Shown: piece after piece, positions 17,230 through 25,361 of the stretch
Layout: each line of letters opens with the position of its first letter
Position numbering within the stretch: the first letter of the stretch is position 1
From: an uncultured Bacillota bacterium
GTDB lineage: Bacteria; Bacillota; Clostridia; Peptostreptococcales; Anaerovoracaceae
Direction: 5' to 3'
Assembly (NCBI GenBank): GCA_958448635.1
Contig: CAUDEQ010000008.1
Coordinates: forward strand, 1 to 51,047
Length of the DNA: 51,047 nucleotides
Translations under genes and position numbers: made by a program
The notes under the pieces: generated by a model
What the model was told of the DNA's origin: nothing
Databases searched by the model: none
Seen by the model: only the letters and a program-made list of their open reading frames with translations

Positions 17230-17720
17230 CAGTTCATCATCCACGCCATGTAGCTGAGATATCCTGCAAAGGTCACCCATATGAGATAAGGAAGCTGCAG
17301 CCACGACGCAGTACGGTCTACCTTCATATATGTGACGATCATGAGGATAACGGCTATCCAGAGAAGCACCAGCCACCAGAAGGCGAACTGGAAGGCTCTG
17401 AAATTGAAGAACACGATGCTCCAGAAAAAATTCACCGCCAGCTGCACTGCAAATATCAGGATCCCCTTCATCTGCTCCAGGGATTCCGAAGCGAGACAAA
17501 CTCTGGCAGCGCCTATTCCCATAAGAGCATAAAGCACTGTCCATACCACCGGAAAAACTATGCCCGGAGGAGTGAGCTCCGACTGCATAACGTCTGAAAA
17601 ATTTCTCATTCCCGCCATGCTTATGAGACCTGACACTATACCTGCGGCCTCGCACAGCACTATGAAAAACACATATATCTTCGTTTCCTCCGTCAGCTTA
17701 TTCGTAAGCTTGCCAAACAT
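17229..17720 (-). CDS. tspO: TspO/MBR family membrane protein
   Basis: Five-helix membrane protein of the TspO/peripheral benzodiazepine receptor family, known to bind porphyrins and haem and proposed to transport or degrade them. The diagnostic first half is present (LTPPGIVFPVVWTVLYALMG) together with QLAVNFFWSIVFFNFRAF. Length (163) is usual. The start at 17720 is preferred because GGGGGTGAT precedes it; an ATG at 17735 is possible. It is coupled to an ABC exporter downstream and follows an acyl-CoA ligase by 41 bases, a context that points to export of a lipid or tetrapyrrole-like compound. That function is inference. Confidence 0.93.
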   Translation of the reverse strand: MFGKLTNKLTEETKIYVFFIVLCEAAGIVSGLISMAGMRNFSDVMQSELTPPGIVFPVVWTVLYALMGIGAARVCLASESLEQMKGILIFAVQLAVNFFWSIVFFNFRAFQFAFWWLVLLWIAVILMIVTYMKVDRTASWLQLPYLIWVTFAGYLSYMAWMMN

Positions 17721-17761
17721 AAAAATCACCCCCATACAACTTATGTACAGGGGCTTGTGCC

Positions 17762-19396
17762 TTATGCCTTGTTCTGTTGTTCAACCAGTCTCTCAGCTCC
17801 GTATTTTCTCCTGAGAGCAGGCTTTTCGATTTTGCCGGTAGCGTTTCTCGGAACATCTGCGAATATTATCTGTCTAGGTCTCTTGTACCTAGGCAGCTCC
17901 TTACAGAATTCGTTGATTTCATCCTCTGTGCATTCCATGCCGTCCTTGACGGAAATGATGGCGCAGCTTATTTCACCCAGTCTCTTGTCCGGCATTCCTA
18001 TTACTGCAACATCCTTTACCTTAGGGTGTGCTGCCAGGAAGTTTTCGATCTGTACAGGGTATATATTCTCCCCGCCCATGATTATTACGTCCTTCTTTCT
18101 GTCCACCAGAAAAATAAAGCCGTCTTCATCCTGCATAGCCATATCACCTGTGAAAAGCCAGCCGTCTTTCAGCGTATTGGCGGTGGCTTCCGGATCGTTG
18201 TAGTAGCAGGTCATCAGTCCGGGTCCCTTGACGCAAAGCTCGCCGACCTCGCCCTGCTCCACCTTATTGCCTTCTTCATCGACTATCTTGCATTTCCATC
18301 TGTAGCCCGGAACTCCTATGGCTCCCACCTTATGTATGTTCTCCACTCCCAGATGCACGCAGCCGGGGCCTGTCGATTCCGACAGTCCGTAATTTGTATC
18401 GTACTGGTGATTAGGGAAGTAATGCTTCCAGTGGGAAATGAGCGATGCAGGAACAGGCTGGGCTCCTATGTGCATCAGTCTCCACTGTTCCAGCTGATAA
18501 TCCTCCAGCTTCAGATCGCCTCTGTCCAACGCATCGAGGATTTCCTGTGCCCAAGGCACCAGCAGCCATACTATGGTGCATTTTTCGTTGGAAACCGCAT
18601 TCAATATGATATCGGGAGTCGTTCCCGTCAGCAGCACTGCTCTGCTTCCGGCGCATAAGCTTCCCATCCAGTGGAATTTAGCGCCTGTATGGTAGAGAGG
18701 CGGTATGCAAAGGAACACGTCATCCCTTCCCGTACCATGGTGCTTCTGCTCCATGGCAGCCGCCTGGCTTAAGCTCTCGTGGTTATGTAATATAGCCTTG
18801 GGGAAGCCCGTCGTGCCTGATGAAAAGTAGATAGCTGCATCGTCCTCTTCATCAAGTCTCACCAGCGGAGCTGCGCTGGAGCAATCTGCCACAAGCTCTC
18901 TGTAGCTTTCCGCAAAGGTCGGACAGCCGTCTCCCACATAAATCAGAAGTCTTCCTCTGCTTATTATCTCTTCTATAGACTCTATTCTGCCGATGAATTC
19001 CGGCCCGAAAAACAGCACATGGATTTCAGCCAAATCTGCGCAGTATTTTATTTCATCAGCCGAAAATCTGTAGTTGAAGGGTACTGCTATGGCTCCTGTT
19101 TTCAGGATGCCGAAATATATTGGGAGCCACTCGAGACAGTTCATCATCAGGATGGCAACTCTGTCTCCTTTTTTTATGCCTCTGCTCAGCAGCATGTTGG
19201 CAACTCTGTTGGCTTTTTCATCAAAGACGTTCCATGTGATTTCCCTTCTATATGGTGTCGTCGAAATCTGAGGAACAAGGTCGTATTCCTTCCATGTTTT
19301 TTTTCTGGCGTCCTCTCTCAGCGGATTAAGCTCCACCAACGCCACTTCTTCTCCGTATAGTTTATGGTTCCTTTCCAATAAGTCAGTTACAGGCAT
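17762..19396 (-). CDS. AMP-forming acyl-CoA synthetase
   Basis: Activates a carboxylic acid (probably fatty or aryl acid) to the acyl-AMP and then the CoA thioester. Of 544 residues, the AMP-binding loop SSGTTGFPK is at 192-200. The hinge block LFTGDMAMQDEDGFIFLVDR is followed by KKDVIIMGGENIYP, and the catalytic lysine lies in RNATGKIEKPALRR. All core motifs are intact. It heads the TspO-ABC operon, 41 bases upstream of tspO, from a promoter at 19462-19490. Chain-length preference cannot be read from sequence. Confidence 0.92.
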   Translation of the reverse strand: MPVTDLLERNHKLYGEEVALVELNPLREDARKKTWKEYDLVPQISTTPYRREITWNVFDEKANRVANMLLSRGIKKGDRVAILMMNCLEWLPIYFGILKTGAIAVPFNYRFSADEIKYCADLAEIHVLFFGPEFIGRIESIEEIISRGRLLIYVGDGCPTFAESYRELVADCSSAAPLVRLDEEDDAAIYFSSGTTGFPKAILHNHESLSQAAAMEQKHHGTGRDDVFLCIPPLYHTGAKFHWMGSLCAGSRAVLLTGTTPDIILNAVSNEKCTIVWLLVPWAQEILDALDRGDLKLEDYQLEQWRLMHIGAQPVPASLISHWKHYFPNHQYDTNYGLSESTGPGCVHLGVENIHKVGAIGVPGYRWKCKIVDEEGNKVEQGEVGELCVKGPGLMTCYYNDPEATANTLKDGWLFTGDMAMQDEDGFIFLVDRKKDVIIMGGENIYPVQIENFLAAHPKVKDVAVIGMPDKRLGEISCAIISVKDGMECTEDEINEFCKELPRYKRPRQIIFADVPRNATGKIEKPALRRKYGAERLVEQQNKA

Positions 19397-19461
19397 TTAA
19401 TCGCATCCCTTTCCAGTGATTAGTCTTTTGATACTATTTCGCTCAAAATCACATGCCATAT

Positions 19462-19490
19462 ATTATACATTATTATTTTCCATAAGTCTA
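19462..19490 (-). promoter_or_regulatory. Promoter of the acyl-CoA ligase-TspO operon
   Basis: On the minus strand TAGACT (19485-19490) and TATAAT (19462-19467) are separated by 17 bases, about 65 bases before the ligase ATG. AGCGAT-T-ATCGCT lies just upstream as a short inverted repeat. Confidence 0.55.
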
Positions 19491-19585
19491 TCGCAATAAT
19501 ATTAAATAAGCGATTATCGCTGTGTTTTTCAATGCGCCTCATGGTCTTGACAGCACATAATATTCATCTTGTCGTCATACCATGC

Positions 19586-20179
19586 TCATCTGCCCTTTGC
19601 AGCGGCTCTTATACGGCATACGCCCTGAGTCATGGTTCCCATCGGACACATGGCGCACCATGATCTCGGCTTGTAGAGCAGCATCGCCACAAGTCCCAAC
19701 AGCAGCGATGTCACCATAAGACCGTAGAAGCCGAAGCTGTACTGCGCTACCCATTCAGGAACGAGACTGCCTGAGTACGCCCAGTTCCACGGCACATCAA
19801 AGGACCAGAACAGCTTTACAGCCTCCTTCAGCGATTCTGCACCTGATGCCACCAGATATGTATTGATCACCATGATTACAAACATGGCCATGAAAAATAT
19901 CAGGAATCCATATCTGAACCATTTGCTGTACATCCAGCCGGGAGTAGGCCTTCTGCGCGACATCCCCAGTCTTTCGCCCAGCAGCATGTAGAGGTGACCT
20001 CTGCCGCAGTATTTATTGCAGAAGCTTTTAGAGCCGGCAAATATCGATATGACAAGAGGAACCAGAAAGTCGATCATTCCCAGCCATGCGAAGAGTATAT
20101 TGAAGAAGCCCAAGGAAAAATACACTACCGGCCAGATCCAGAGCTTCTGATACCAATGTCTGCTCATCAGTCCTTTCAT
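19586..20179 (-). CDS. NapH/YccM-like membrane Fe-S protein
   Basis: Membrane protein with about four helices and two cytoplasmic-type cysteine motifs, CNKYCGRGH near residue 54 and WCAMCPMGTMTQGVC near 175, as in NapH, NosR and YccM proteins that move electrons across the membrane. At 197 residues it is shorter than most NapH proteins, which carry a C-terminal ferredoxin domain. Here that domain is a separate gene immediately upstream, overlapping by four bases (ATGA). No terminal reductase is in view, so the electron acceptor is unknown. Confidence 0.85.
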   Translation of the reverse strand: MKGLMSRHWYQKLWIWPVVYFSLGFFNILFAWLGMIDFLVPLVISIFAGSKSFCNKYCGRGHLYMLLGERLGMSRRRPTPGWMYSKWFRYGFLIFFMAMFVIMVINTYLVASGAESLKEAVKLFWSFDVPWNWAYSGSLVPEWVAQYSFGFYGLMVTSLLLGLVAMLLYKPRSWCAMCPMGTMTQGVCRIRAAAKGR

Positions 20180-20418
20180 CGCTGCACCTCCCTGCCTGCT
20201 GCTTCCTCTTCATCAAAGTCTTTCTTCATATCGATAACCGATATACAGCCTGTGGGGCAATGCTTTCCGCATATGCCGCAGCCTACGCACTTTTCAGCCT
20301 CTGCATAAGCATAATATCCTTCCTTTATGGTTACAGCGTCTCTGGGACAGACTATCATGCATGTTCCGCACGCTATACAATCCTTTTTCTCCACCGATGC
20401 ATATCTACCCTTTGCCAT
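20176..20418 (-). CDS. 2[4Fe-4S] ferredoxin
   Basis: Eighty-residue bacterial ferredoxin. Cys14, 17, 20, 24 and Cys44, 47, 50, 54 form two CxxCxxCxxxCP clusters, with an additional Cys58. The C-terminus is acidic. The ATG at 20418 follows AAAGGAGGAATT; an upstream in-frame start has no ribosome site. It overlaps the membrane Fe-S gene by four bases, so the two form a minimal electron-transfer unit. Confidence 0.92.
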   Translation of the reverse strand: MAKGRYASVEKKDCIACGTCMIVCPRDAVTIKEGYYAYAEAEKCVGCGICGKHCPTGCISVIDMKKDFDEEEAAGREVQR

Positions 20419-20468
20419 AATTCCTCCTTTGCATAAACATATACGCAGCTCCAAGCATCTGCTGCATC

Positions 20469-20510
20469 AAAAAAACCGTTTCCATGAGATGATAACCCAT
20501 AAAAACGGTT
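20469..20510 (-). terminator. Terminator after the lipoprotein gene
   Basis: On the minus strand AACCGTTT pairs with AAACGGTT across a long loop and runs into seven U residues. A separate imperfect dyad, TATGTGACATTGTTACATA, lies at 20514-20532 and could be a regulator site. Confidence 0.6.
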
Positions 20511-20600
20511 ATGTATGTGACATTGTTACATATGCTTTTCGCTGCGCTTTTAAAATACCGCAGACTTTTCACAAATCATTGAGTTTTTTTATACAAGTCT

Positions 20601-21098
20601 TTATATAACGCTGAAGCTCACCTTGACGCTTCCGCCTCCCAGCGCCTCTGCAAGGCCTTTTGGATCATCTATATGCCCTATCCTTGTATAGCTGTATCCT
20701 GTGGAAAAGGTTTCGTAGAACAGAACAATGCAGTCACTGCCGTAGAGCATTATGTCTCCCGCATTTATATCTCCCACTCTTTCCGGGGCGGGAGGCAGCG
20801 GTCTGTCCGTATAATAATATTTTTCGTTTCCGTTCAGCTCGCTCATTTCCTGCTCCGTCGGCAGCATTTTCAGGAACTCTTCCGTGGTTTCGTTTTCACA
20901 TATACTTGCCGTAAACTCCCTGCCTCCTGCAGATATGGATATCTTTTTCATTTCAGCCTCCTCACTTTCACTTTTTTCTGTTTCCGATGCCTGTATATTT
21001 TCATCAACTATGCTTTTCCCTGTGTCCTTACCTCCGCCACATCCCGAAGCGGCAATGAGAATCATCACAGCAGTCAGCAGCGCTGCCGTCTTTTTCAT
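20601..21098 (-). CDS. Cyclophilin-like-fold lipoprotein
   Basis: Secreted lipoprotein of 165 residues. The signal peptide ends in the lipobox ASGC (Cys20). After an acidic linker comes a domain of about 115 residues (ISISAGGREFTASICENET, ADRP-like DRPLPPAPERVGDINAGDIMLYG, CIVLFYETFSTGYSYTRIG) that matches the bacterial cyclophilin-like family of unknown function. Such proteins often sit near flavin or iron redox genes; here the ferredoxin pair lies downstream. The start at 21098 follows AAGGGGGAT. An upstream Met (21122) also has a ribosome site. Confidence 0.8.
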   Translation of the reverse strand: MKKTAALLTAVMILIAASGCGGGKDTGKSIVDENIQASETEKSESEEAEMKKISISAGGREFTASICENETTEEFLKMLPTEQEMSELNGNEKYYYTDRPLPPAPERVGDINAGDIMLYGSDCIVLFYETFSTGYSYTRIGHIDDPKGLAEALGGGSVKVSFSVI

Positions 21099-21121
21099 GA
21101 CGATATCCCCCTTCTTTTTCA

Positions 21122-21188
21122 TTATGACATGCTCCTTTCGCAATTATGCATTATGCCCTTTGCATTATGACATCCCTTCATGTCATAA
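21122..21188. repeat. TTATGACAT repeats upstream of the lipoprotein
   Basis: TTATGACAT occurs at 21122-21130 and 21165-21173 and inverted (ATGTCATAA) at 21180-21188. The last two make a perfect inverted repeat with a six-base spacer. GCATTATG also occurs twice (21148-21155 and 21162-21169). Likely operator for the minus-strand lipoprotein gene. Confidence 0.5.
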
Positions 21189-21287
21189 GTATATTAACGA
21201 TGGGGAGCCTTTTCAAATACTTGTATTCTATCGCATGATATACCTTGGAGCTATGGTTAAGAATATATTAAAACGCCTTCGGTAAAA

Positions 21288-21325
21288 TTGACAAGCCATA
21301 CACCTGAATATATACTGATTCAGGT
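21288..21325 (+). promoter_or_regulatory. Promoter with operator over the -10 box
   Basis: TTGACA (21288-21293) and TATACT (21311-21316) are 17 bases apart. ACCTGAAT (21302-21309) and ATTCAGGT (21318-21325) form a perfect inverted repeat around the -10 box, as expected of a repressor site for the exporter operon. Confidence 0.65.
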
Positions 21326-21374
21326 ATATTAAATCTAATATCTAACTTCTCTGATGCAATAAAGGAAACGGTAT

Positions 21375-22289
21375 ATGAAGAACATTATACAGATAGATAA
21401 TCTCAACAAAAGCTTCGGCAATGTAAAGGCAGTTCGTAACCTGAGCTTTCGCGTAAAGAAGGGGGAGCTGTTCGCTTTTCTCGGTATAAACGGTGCAGGA
21501 AAATCCACCACGATAAATATAATGTGCGGTCAGCTCTCAAAGGACAGCGGCTCCATAGTAATAGACGGCCATGATCTCGATGACGATACGGATTTCATAA
21601 AGAGAGAGGTGGGCGTGGTCTTTCAGTCCTCTGTTCTCGACAGCGCGCTTTCCGTCTACGATAATCTGCAAAGCCGCGCCGCCCTGTACGGCATCACGGG
21701 CTCTGCCTTTAAGGAAAGGATCGGCGAACTGGCTGAGCTTCTGGATTTCGGCGGACTGCTGAAGCGTCCTGTAGGCAAGCTGTCAGGCGGTCAGCGCAGA
21801 CGAATAGATATTGCCAGAGCATTGTTCCACAGACCTAAGATCATCATACTGGACGAGCCTACCACAGGTCTCGATCCTCAGACGAGAAAGATGATATGGA
21901 ATGTCATCTACGATCTCCGCAGAGATGAAAGCATGACTGTTTTTCTGACGACCCACTATATGGAGGAGGCTGCTGAAGCAGACTACGTTGTCATAATCGA
22001 CAGCGGCAGTATATCTGCCGAGGGCACACCTCTTGAGCTGAAGAACACATATACAAAGGATCACATCACCCTTTACGGCGCTTCCGATGATGATGTGGCT
22101 TCCCTTGGCATCGAATATTCAAAACTCAAAGGCGCTCATCGCCTTTACGTTCCCGATACGGGAGCGGCCACGAAGCTCATAATGAAACACCCTGAGCTTT
22201 TCAGCGATTATGAGATAACCAAGGGAAAGATGGACGATGTTTTTCTTGCCGTCACCGGCAAGGTGTTGGAAGGAGGCGACGAGGAATAA
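21375..22289 (+). CDS. ABC-2 exporter ATPase
   Basis: ATP-binding subunit, 304 residues, DrrA-like. Walker A GINGAGKST is at 37-45 (Ile where Pro is common), with signature LSGGQRRR, Walker B IIILDEPTTGLDP and switch THYMEEA. A C-terminal regulatory extension follows. It overlaps the permease start by one base (TAATG). Close relative of the ATPase at 16345-17229, but in opposite orientation and not linked to TspO. The operator over its promoter suggests induction by its substrate, perhaps a drug; that is inference. Confidence 0.93.
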   Translation: MKNIIQIDNLNKSFGNVKAVRNLSFRVKKGELFAFLGINGAGKSTTINIMCGQLSKDSGSIVIDGHDLDDDTDFIKREVGVVFQSSVLDSALSVYDNLQSRAALYGITGSAFKERIGELAELLDFGGLLKRPVGKLSGGQRRRIDIARALFHRPKIIILDEPTTGLDPQTRKMIWNVIYDLRRDESMTVFLTTHYMEEAAEADYVVIIDSGSISAEGTPLELKNTYTKDHITLYGASDDDVASLGIEYSKLKGAHRLYVPDTGAATKLIMKHPELFSDYEITKGKMDDVFLAVTGKVLEGGDEE

Positions 22290-23179
22290 TGGTGTCATCA
22301 GTTCTCATAAAAAGAAATATCAAGCTGTTTTTCAAGGACAAGGGGATGTTTTTCACATCTCTGATTACGCCTGCCATACTGCTTCTGCTGTATGCGACAT
22401 TTCTCGGAAATCTATATCAGGATAATTTCACGGCGCTGCTGACAGGTCCCGTGAAGCTTTCCGATGATATCGTCGACGGGCTGGTGGGCGGACAGCTCAT
22501 ATCCTCCATCCTGGCAGTTTCATGTGTAACCGTCGCATTCTGCTCCAACTTCCTGATGGTGCAGGACAAGGCAAACAATACTATAATGGATTTCAGGATA
22601 ACTCCTGCCAGATCATCCATAATTTCCATGAGCTATTACATGGCGACGTTGATTTCCACGTTGATGATCTGCTTCGCAGCTACAGGAGTCTGCCTTCTCT
22701 ATGTATATTTCGCAGGTTGGTATATGACCACGTCCGACGTGCTTTTCCTCTTTCTTGATGTGCTTATACTCGTGCTGTTTGGAACAGCTCTGTCGTCCAT
22801 AATCAATTTCTTCCTGTCGACTCAGGGACAGATATCCGCTGTGGGAGCCATAATCAGTGCCGGCTACGGATTCATATGCGGCGCTTATATGCCCATATCC
22901 TCCTTCGGCGACGGTCTTCAGAAGGCGCTGGCCTTCCTGCCCGGCACCTACGGCACATCTCTGATACGAAATCACGCCCTCAACGGCGTGCTGACAGAGG
23001 TTCAGAATCAGGGAATTCCTGAGGAAGTGGTGGAGGAAATAAGAAGCTCTCTGGACTGCAATATCCAGCTTCTGGGCGACACTGTGGACATACCTCAGAT
23101 GTACATCATCCTGGCCGCCACCACTGCCGTGCTGATAGGTGTGTATATCCTGCTTAACGCATTGAGGAATAAGGGGTGA
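22289..23179 (+). CDS. ABC-2 type permease
   Basis: Membrane partner of the preceding ATPase, 296 residues, with about six helices. It carries the ABC-2 segments LISSILAVSCVTVAFCSNF, DFRITPARSSIISMSYY and ISAGYGFICGAYMPISSFGDG. The ATG shares its A with the ATPase stop codon, so the two are translated together. Substrate unknown. A short hairpin (GCCTGA/TCAGGC) follows the stop. Confidence 0.92.
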   Translation: MVSSVLIKRNIKLFFKDKGMFFTSLITPAILLLLYATFLGNLYQDNFTALLTGPVKLSDDIVDGLVGGQLISSILAVSCVTVAFCSNFLMVQDKANNTIMDFRITPARSSIISMSYYMATLISTLMICFAATGVCLLYVYFAGWYMTTSDVLFLFLDVLILVLFGTALSSIINFFLSTQGQISAVGAIISAGYGFICGAYMPISSFGDGLQKALAFLPGTYGTSLIRNHALNGVLTEVQNQGIPEEVVEEIRSSLDCNIQLLGDTVDIPQMYIILAATTAVLIGVYILLNALRNKG

Positions 23180-23198
23180 GGCGCCTGATTGTTTCAGG

Positions 23199-24470
23199 CT
23201 ACACTTCTATTTCCATCAATGCATTGTTCTCATTTATTATCCACTTTATGCTGCCTTCGTTTCTTTCTACGATGTTTTTTACAAGCATGTATTTATCGTT
23301 CCTGCGGATCAGGAAGGCTCTCAATTTTGATATGCCGAATTCAACTGAAACCTTTGTTGATATTCTGACATCCTTATGCTGCTCTTCTCCCCTCATGGAG
23401 AGGTTCTCTATGCCTATTACCGGTTCTTTGCTTTCATATTTTGCAGCTGCTTCAGATATATATTTGAAAACCTCGTATTTTTCCCTGTCCGATAGTCCTT
23501 CGCTTTTTATCTTTCGCCATTCCAGATGTTCTTCTATAGCGCTTCTTATATTATCACACTGCTGCAGCAAATGTGATTTATATTCTTCCGTATGCAGATC
23601 TGTCTCATCGTTTTTCAAGGACGAAAGAACTATAATGTGATTAGACATGTCATGCTTTATTTCCCTTATGCTTCTACTTATATCGGCAACCGTTTTATAA
23701 TATTCGTCCTGCAGAGCCATTTCCATCATGAGTATTTTCTCATATCTCCTCCTGCTTCGTATCAGAAGAAAAATCATGGCAGCTATACATATTATGAGGA
23801 TCAGGAGGAAAACAACATATGCTGTAACTGATTCAAGTCTCGAATTTTCGTATTTTTGATCGCCTCCGTATATCATTTCAGGATTCATGACATAGCTGAT
23901 GATTTTAAATATGTAGGAGCCAAAGGCAACGGCTAACACCAGAATGCATACTTTATCCGGTATTTTCTTAATAAGTGCATCCACTTTTCCGTTTATTACA
24001 TACGTTATGATCATAATCAGAATTATCTGGACATAATTCTCCAGAAAAACAGGAAATTGGTATAACGAATCAACCTCATATATGGATATGGATATTTGCT
24101 CCGGCTCGAATATATACGGCACTATTTTTGATAAAATGAGTCCATATGTAAGCGTTGTCAATACGTCATAGTATAAAAACAGCTTGATGAAATTTCTGGG
24201 AAGGAACCCTTCTGCAAATGTTCCTATAACTGCTATGGTCACAAAAGTGTATATCATATGGCATATGTTATACACTAGTGCATTTATTTCATTTGGATTC
24301 TGCGAAAGAATTGTTCCTATATAATATTCAAGGCTGAGAAAAAACATCGTATATATAAAAATAATAATGAAACATTTTTTTCGTTTTTCATTTACTTTAT
24401 ACAGCTTCAAAATGACGAATTCCTGAAGAATCGTGTACATTAAAATGTATGCTAGGATAAATAAAAACAC
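23199..24470 (-). CDS. Membrane sensor kinase with degenerate ATPase domain
   Basis: AgrC-like (HPK10) sensor of 423 residues. The N-terminal half (about 1-225) has six or seven membrane helices. The H-box IKHDMSNH is intact with His273. The region after it should carry N-, G1- and G2-boxes but does not: there is no NxxxNAxxA segment and no glycine-rich loop. Only a terminal VKNIVERNEGSIKW stretch recalls the end of the GHKL fold. The catalytic region is about 40 residues shorter than usual. A separate GHKL ATPase lacking the H-box lies 900 bases away, with the response regulator between them. It may be a pseudokinase or half of a split kinase. Confidence 0.75.
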   Translation of the reverse strand: MFLFILAYILMYTILQEFVILKLYKVNEKRKKCFIIIFIYTMFFLSLEYYIGTILSQNPNEINALVYNICHMIYTFVTIAVIGTFAEGFLPRNFIKLFLYYDVLTTLTYGLILSKIVPYIFEPEQISISIYEVDSLYQFPVFLENYVQIILIMIITYVINGKVDALIKKIPDKVCILVLAVAFGSYIFKIISYVMNPEMIYGGDQKYENSRLESVTAYVVFLLILIICIAAMIFLLIRSRRRYEKILMMEMALQDEYYKTVADISRSIREIKHDMSNHIIVLSSLKNDETDLHTEEYKSHLLQQCDNIRSAIEEHLEWRKIKSEGLSDREKYEVFKYISEAAAKYESKEPVIGIENLSMRGEEQHKDVRISTKVSVEFGISKLRAFLIRRNDKYMLVKNIVERNEGSIKWIINENNALMEIEV

Positions 24471-24604
24471 TGCTAAAATCTACTCCTTTTTTATACAAAA
24501 AAATTACTCTGAAATCATTATTTTTATTGTCTTTACCCTGTATAATATGTCATAATATGTTATACATTCAAACATGACTTCTACATTGCCTGAGGTGGAA
24601 TTAA

Positions 24605-25345
24605 ATGAAGATAGCAATATGTGATGATAACATAAATGTATCAAGAAATCTTTATGATCTTCTTTTGAAAATAGATGCTCTGCATATCAGCAAAATCGAT
24701 ATCTATACCGATGCTGAATCTTTGATTTTTAAAGTCGAAGAAAACACTTATGACATGATTTTTATGGATATACAGCTCAACAGCTGTTCCGGTATCGATG
24801 CTTCAAAGGAAATACTTGGCATTGCGCCGTATACTCACATTGTTTTTATGTCCGGCTACGATGATTACTATCTTGATGTCTATGAAGTGGATCACATTTA
24901 TTTCCTGCGCAAACCTATAGACTTCGATAAGCTCTGTTCAGCTGTAAAAATTTCTCAGAACAAGAGATTGTATCGAAAGCGTAATTTTTTTACCATAAAT
25001 GATAAGCATGGTATAGTACGTGTTCCAATGGAAAACATCATATTTTTCGAAAAGAACCTCCGCATCATAGAAATACACATGAATACTTCATATGAGTTTA
25101 AAAACGCTGTCTATGATGCAGAATTCAATGAATACAAATACAGCTTTTACGGCAAGCTCTCCGACATATTACCGGATCTGAGCGGTGCATTTCATCAGTG
25201 CCATAACAGCTTCATCATAAATTACAACTACGTTTCCGAAATAACGGGGAGCTCATTTATACTCAACAACAAACGCACCATACCTATAAGTAAAAAGTAT
25301 TCGCAGAACATCAAGTGTTCATTCTTCGATTATGTGGATCTCTAA
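24605..25345 (+). CDS. LytTR-family response regulator
   Basis: Two-domain response regulator of the AgrA/VirR/LytR class, 246 residues. The receiver shows the acidic pair Asp7/Asp8, phospho-acceptor Asp55 (IFMDIQL) and the conserved lysine in FLRKPIDF. The LytTR DNA-binding domain covers about 130-245 (VPMENIIFFEKNLRIIEIH, FHQCHNSFIINYNYVSEI). The ATG follows GAGGTGGAAT. It lies between two partial histidine kinases on the other strand and upstream of the SCIFF locus, which is a plausible target. LytTR proteins bind direct repeats; I could not define one here. Confidence 0.93.
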   Translation: MKIAICDDNINVSRNLYDLLLKIDALHISKIDIYTDAESLIFKVEENTYDMIFMDIQLNSCSGIDASKEILGIAPYTHIVFMSGYDDYYLDVYEVDHIYFLRKPIDFDKLCSAVKISQNKRLYRKRNFFTINDKHGIVRVPMENIIFFEKNLRIIEIHMNTSYEFKNAVYDAEFNEYKYSFYGKLSDILPDLSGAFHQCHNSFIINYNYVSEITGSSFILNNKRTIPISKKYSQNIKCSFFDYVDL

Positions 25346-25361
25346 CGGCCGCCGTCATGTA

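Noticed and set aside
17230..17655. N-terminal extension of the TspO-linked ABC ATPase
   Set aside because: The added residues are the tspO gene read in another frame; the coupled ATG at 17229 explains the start.
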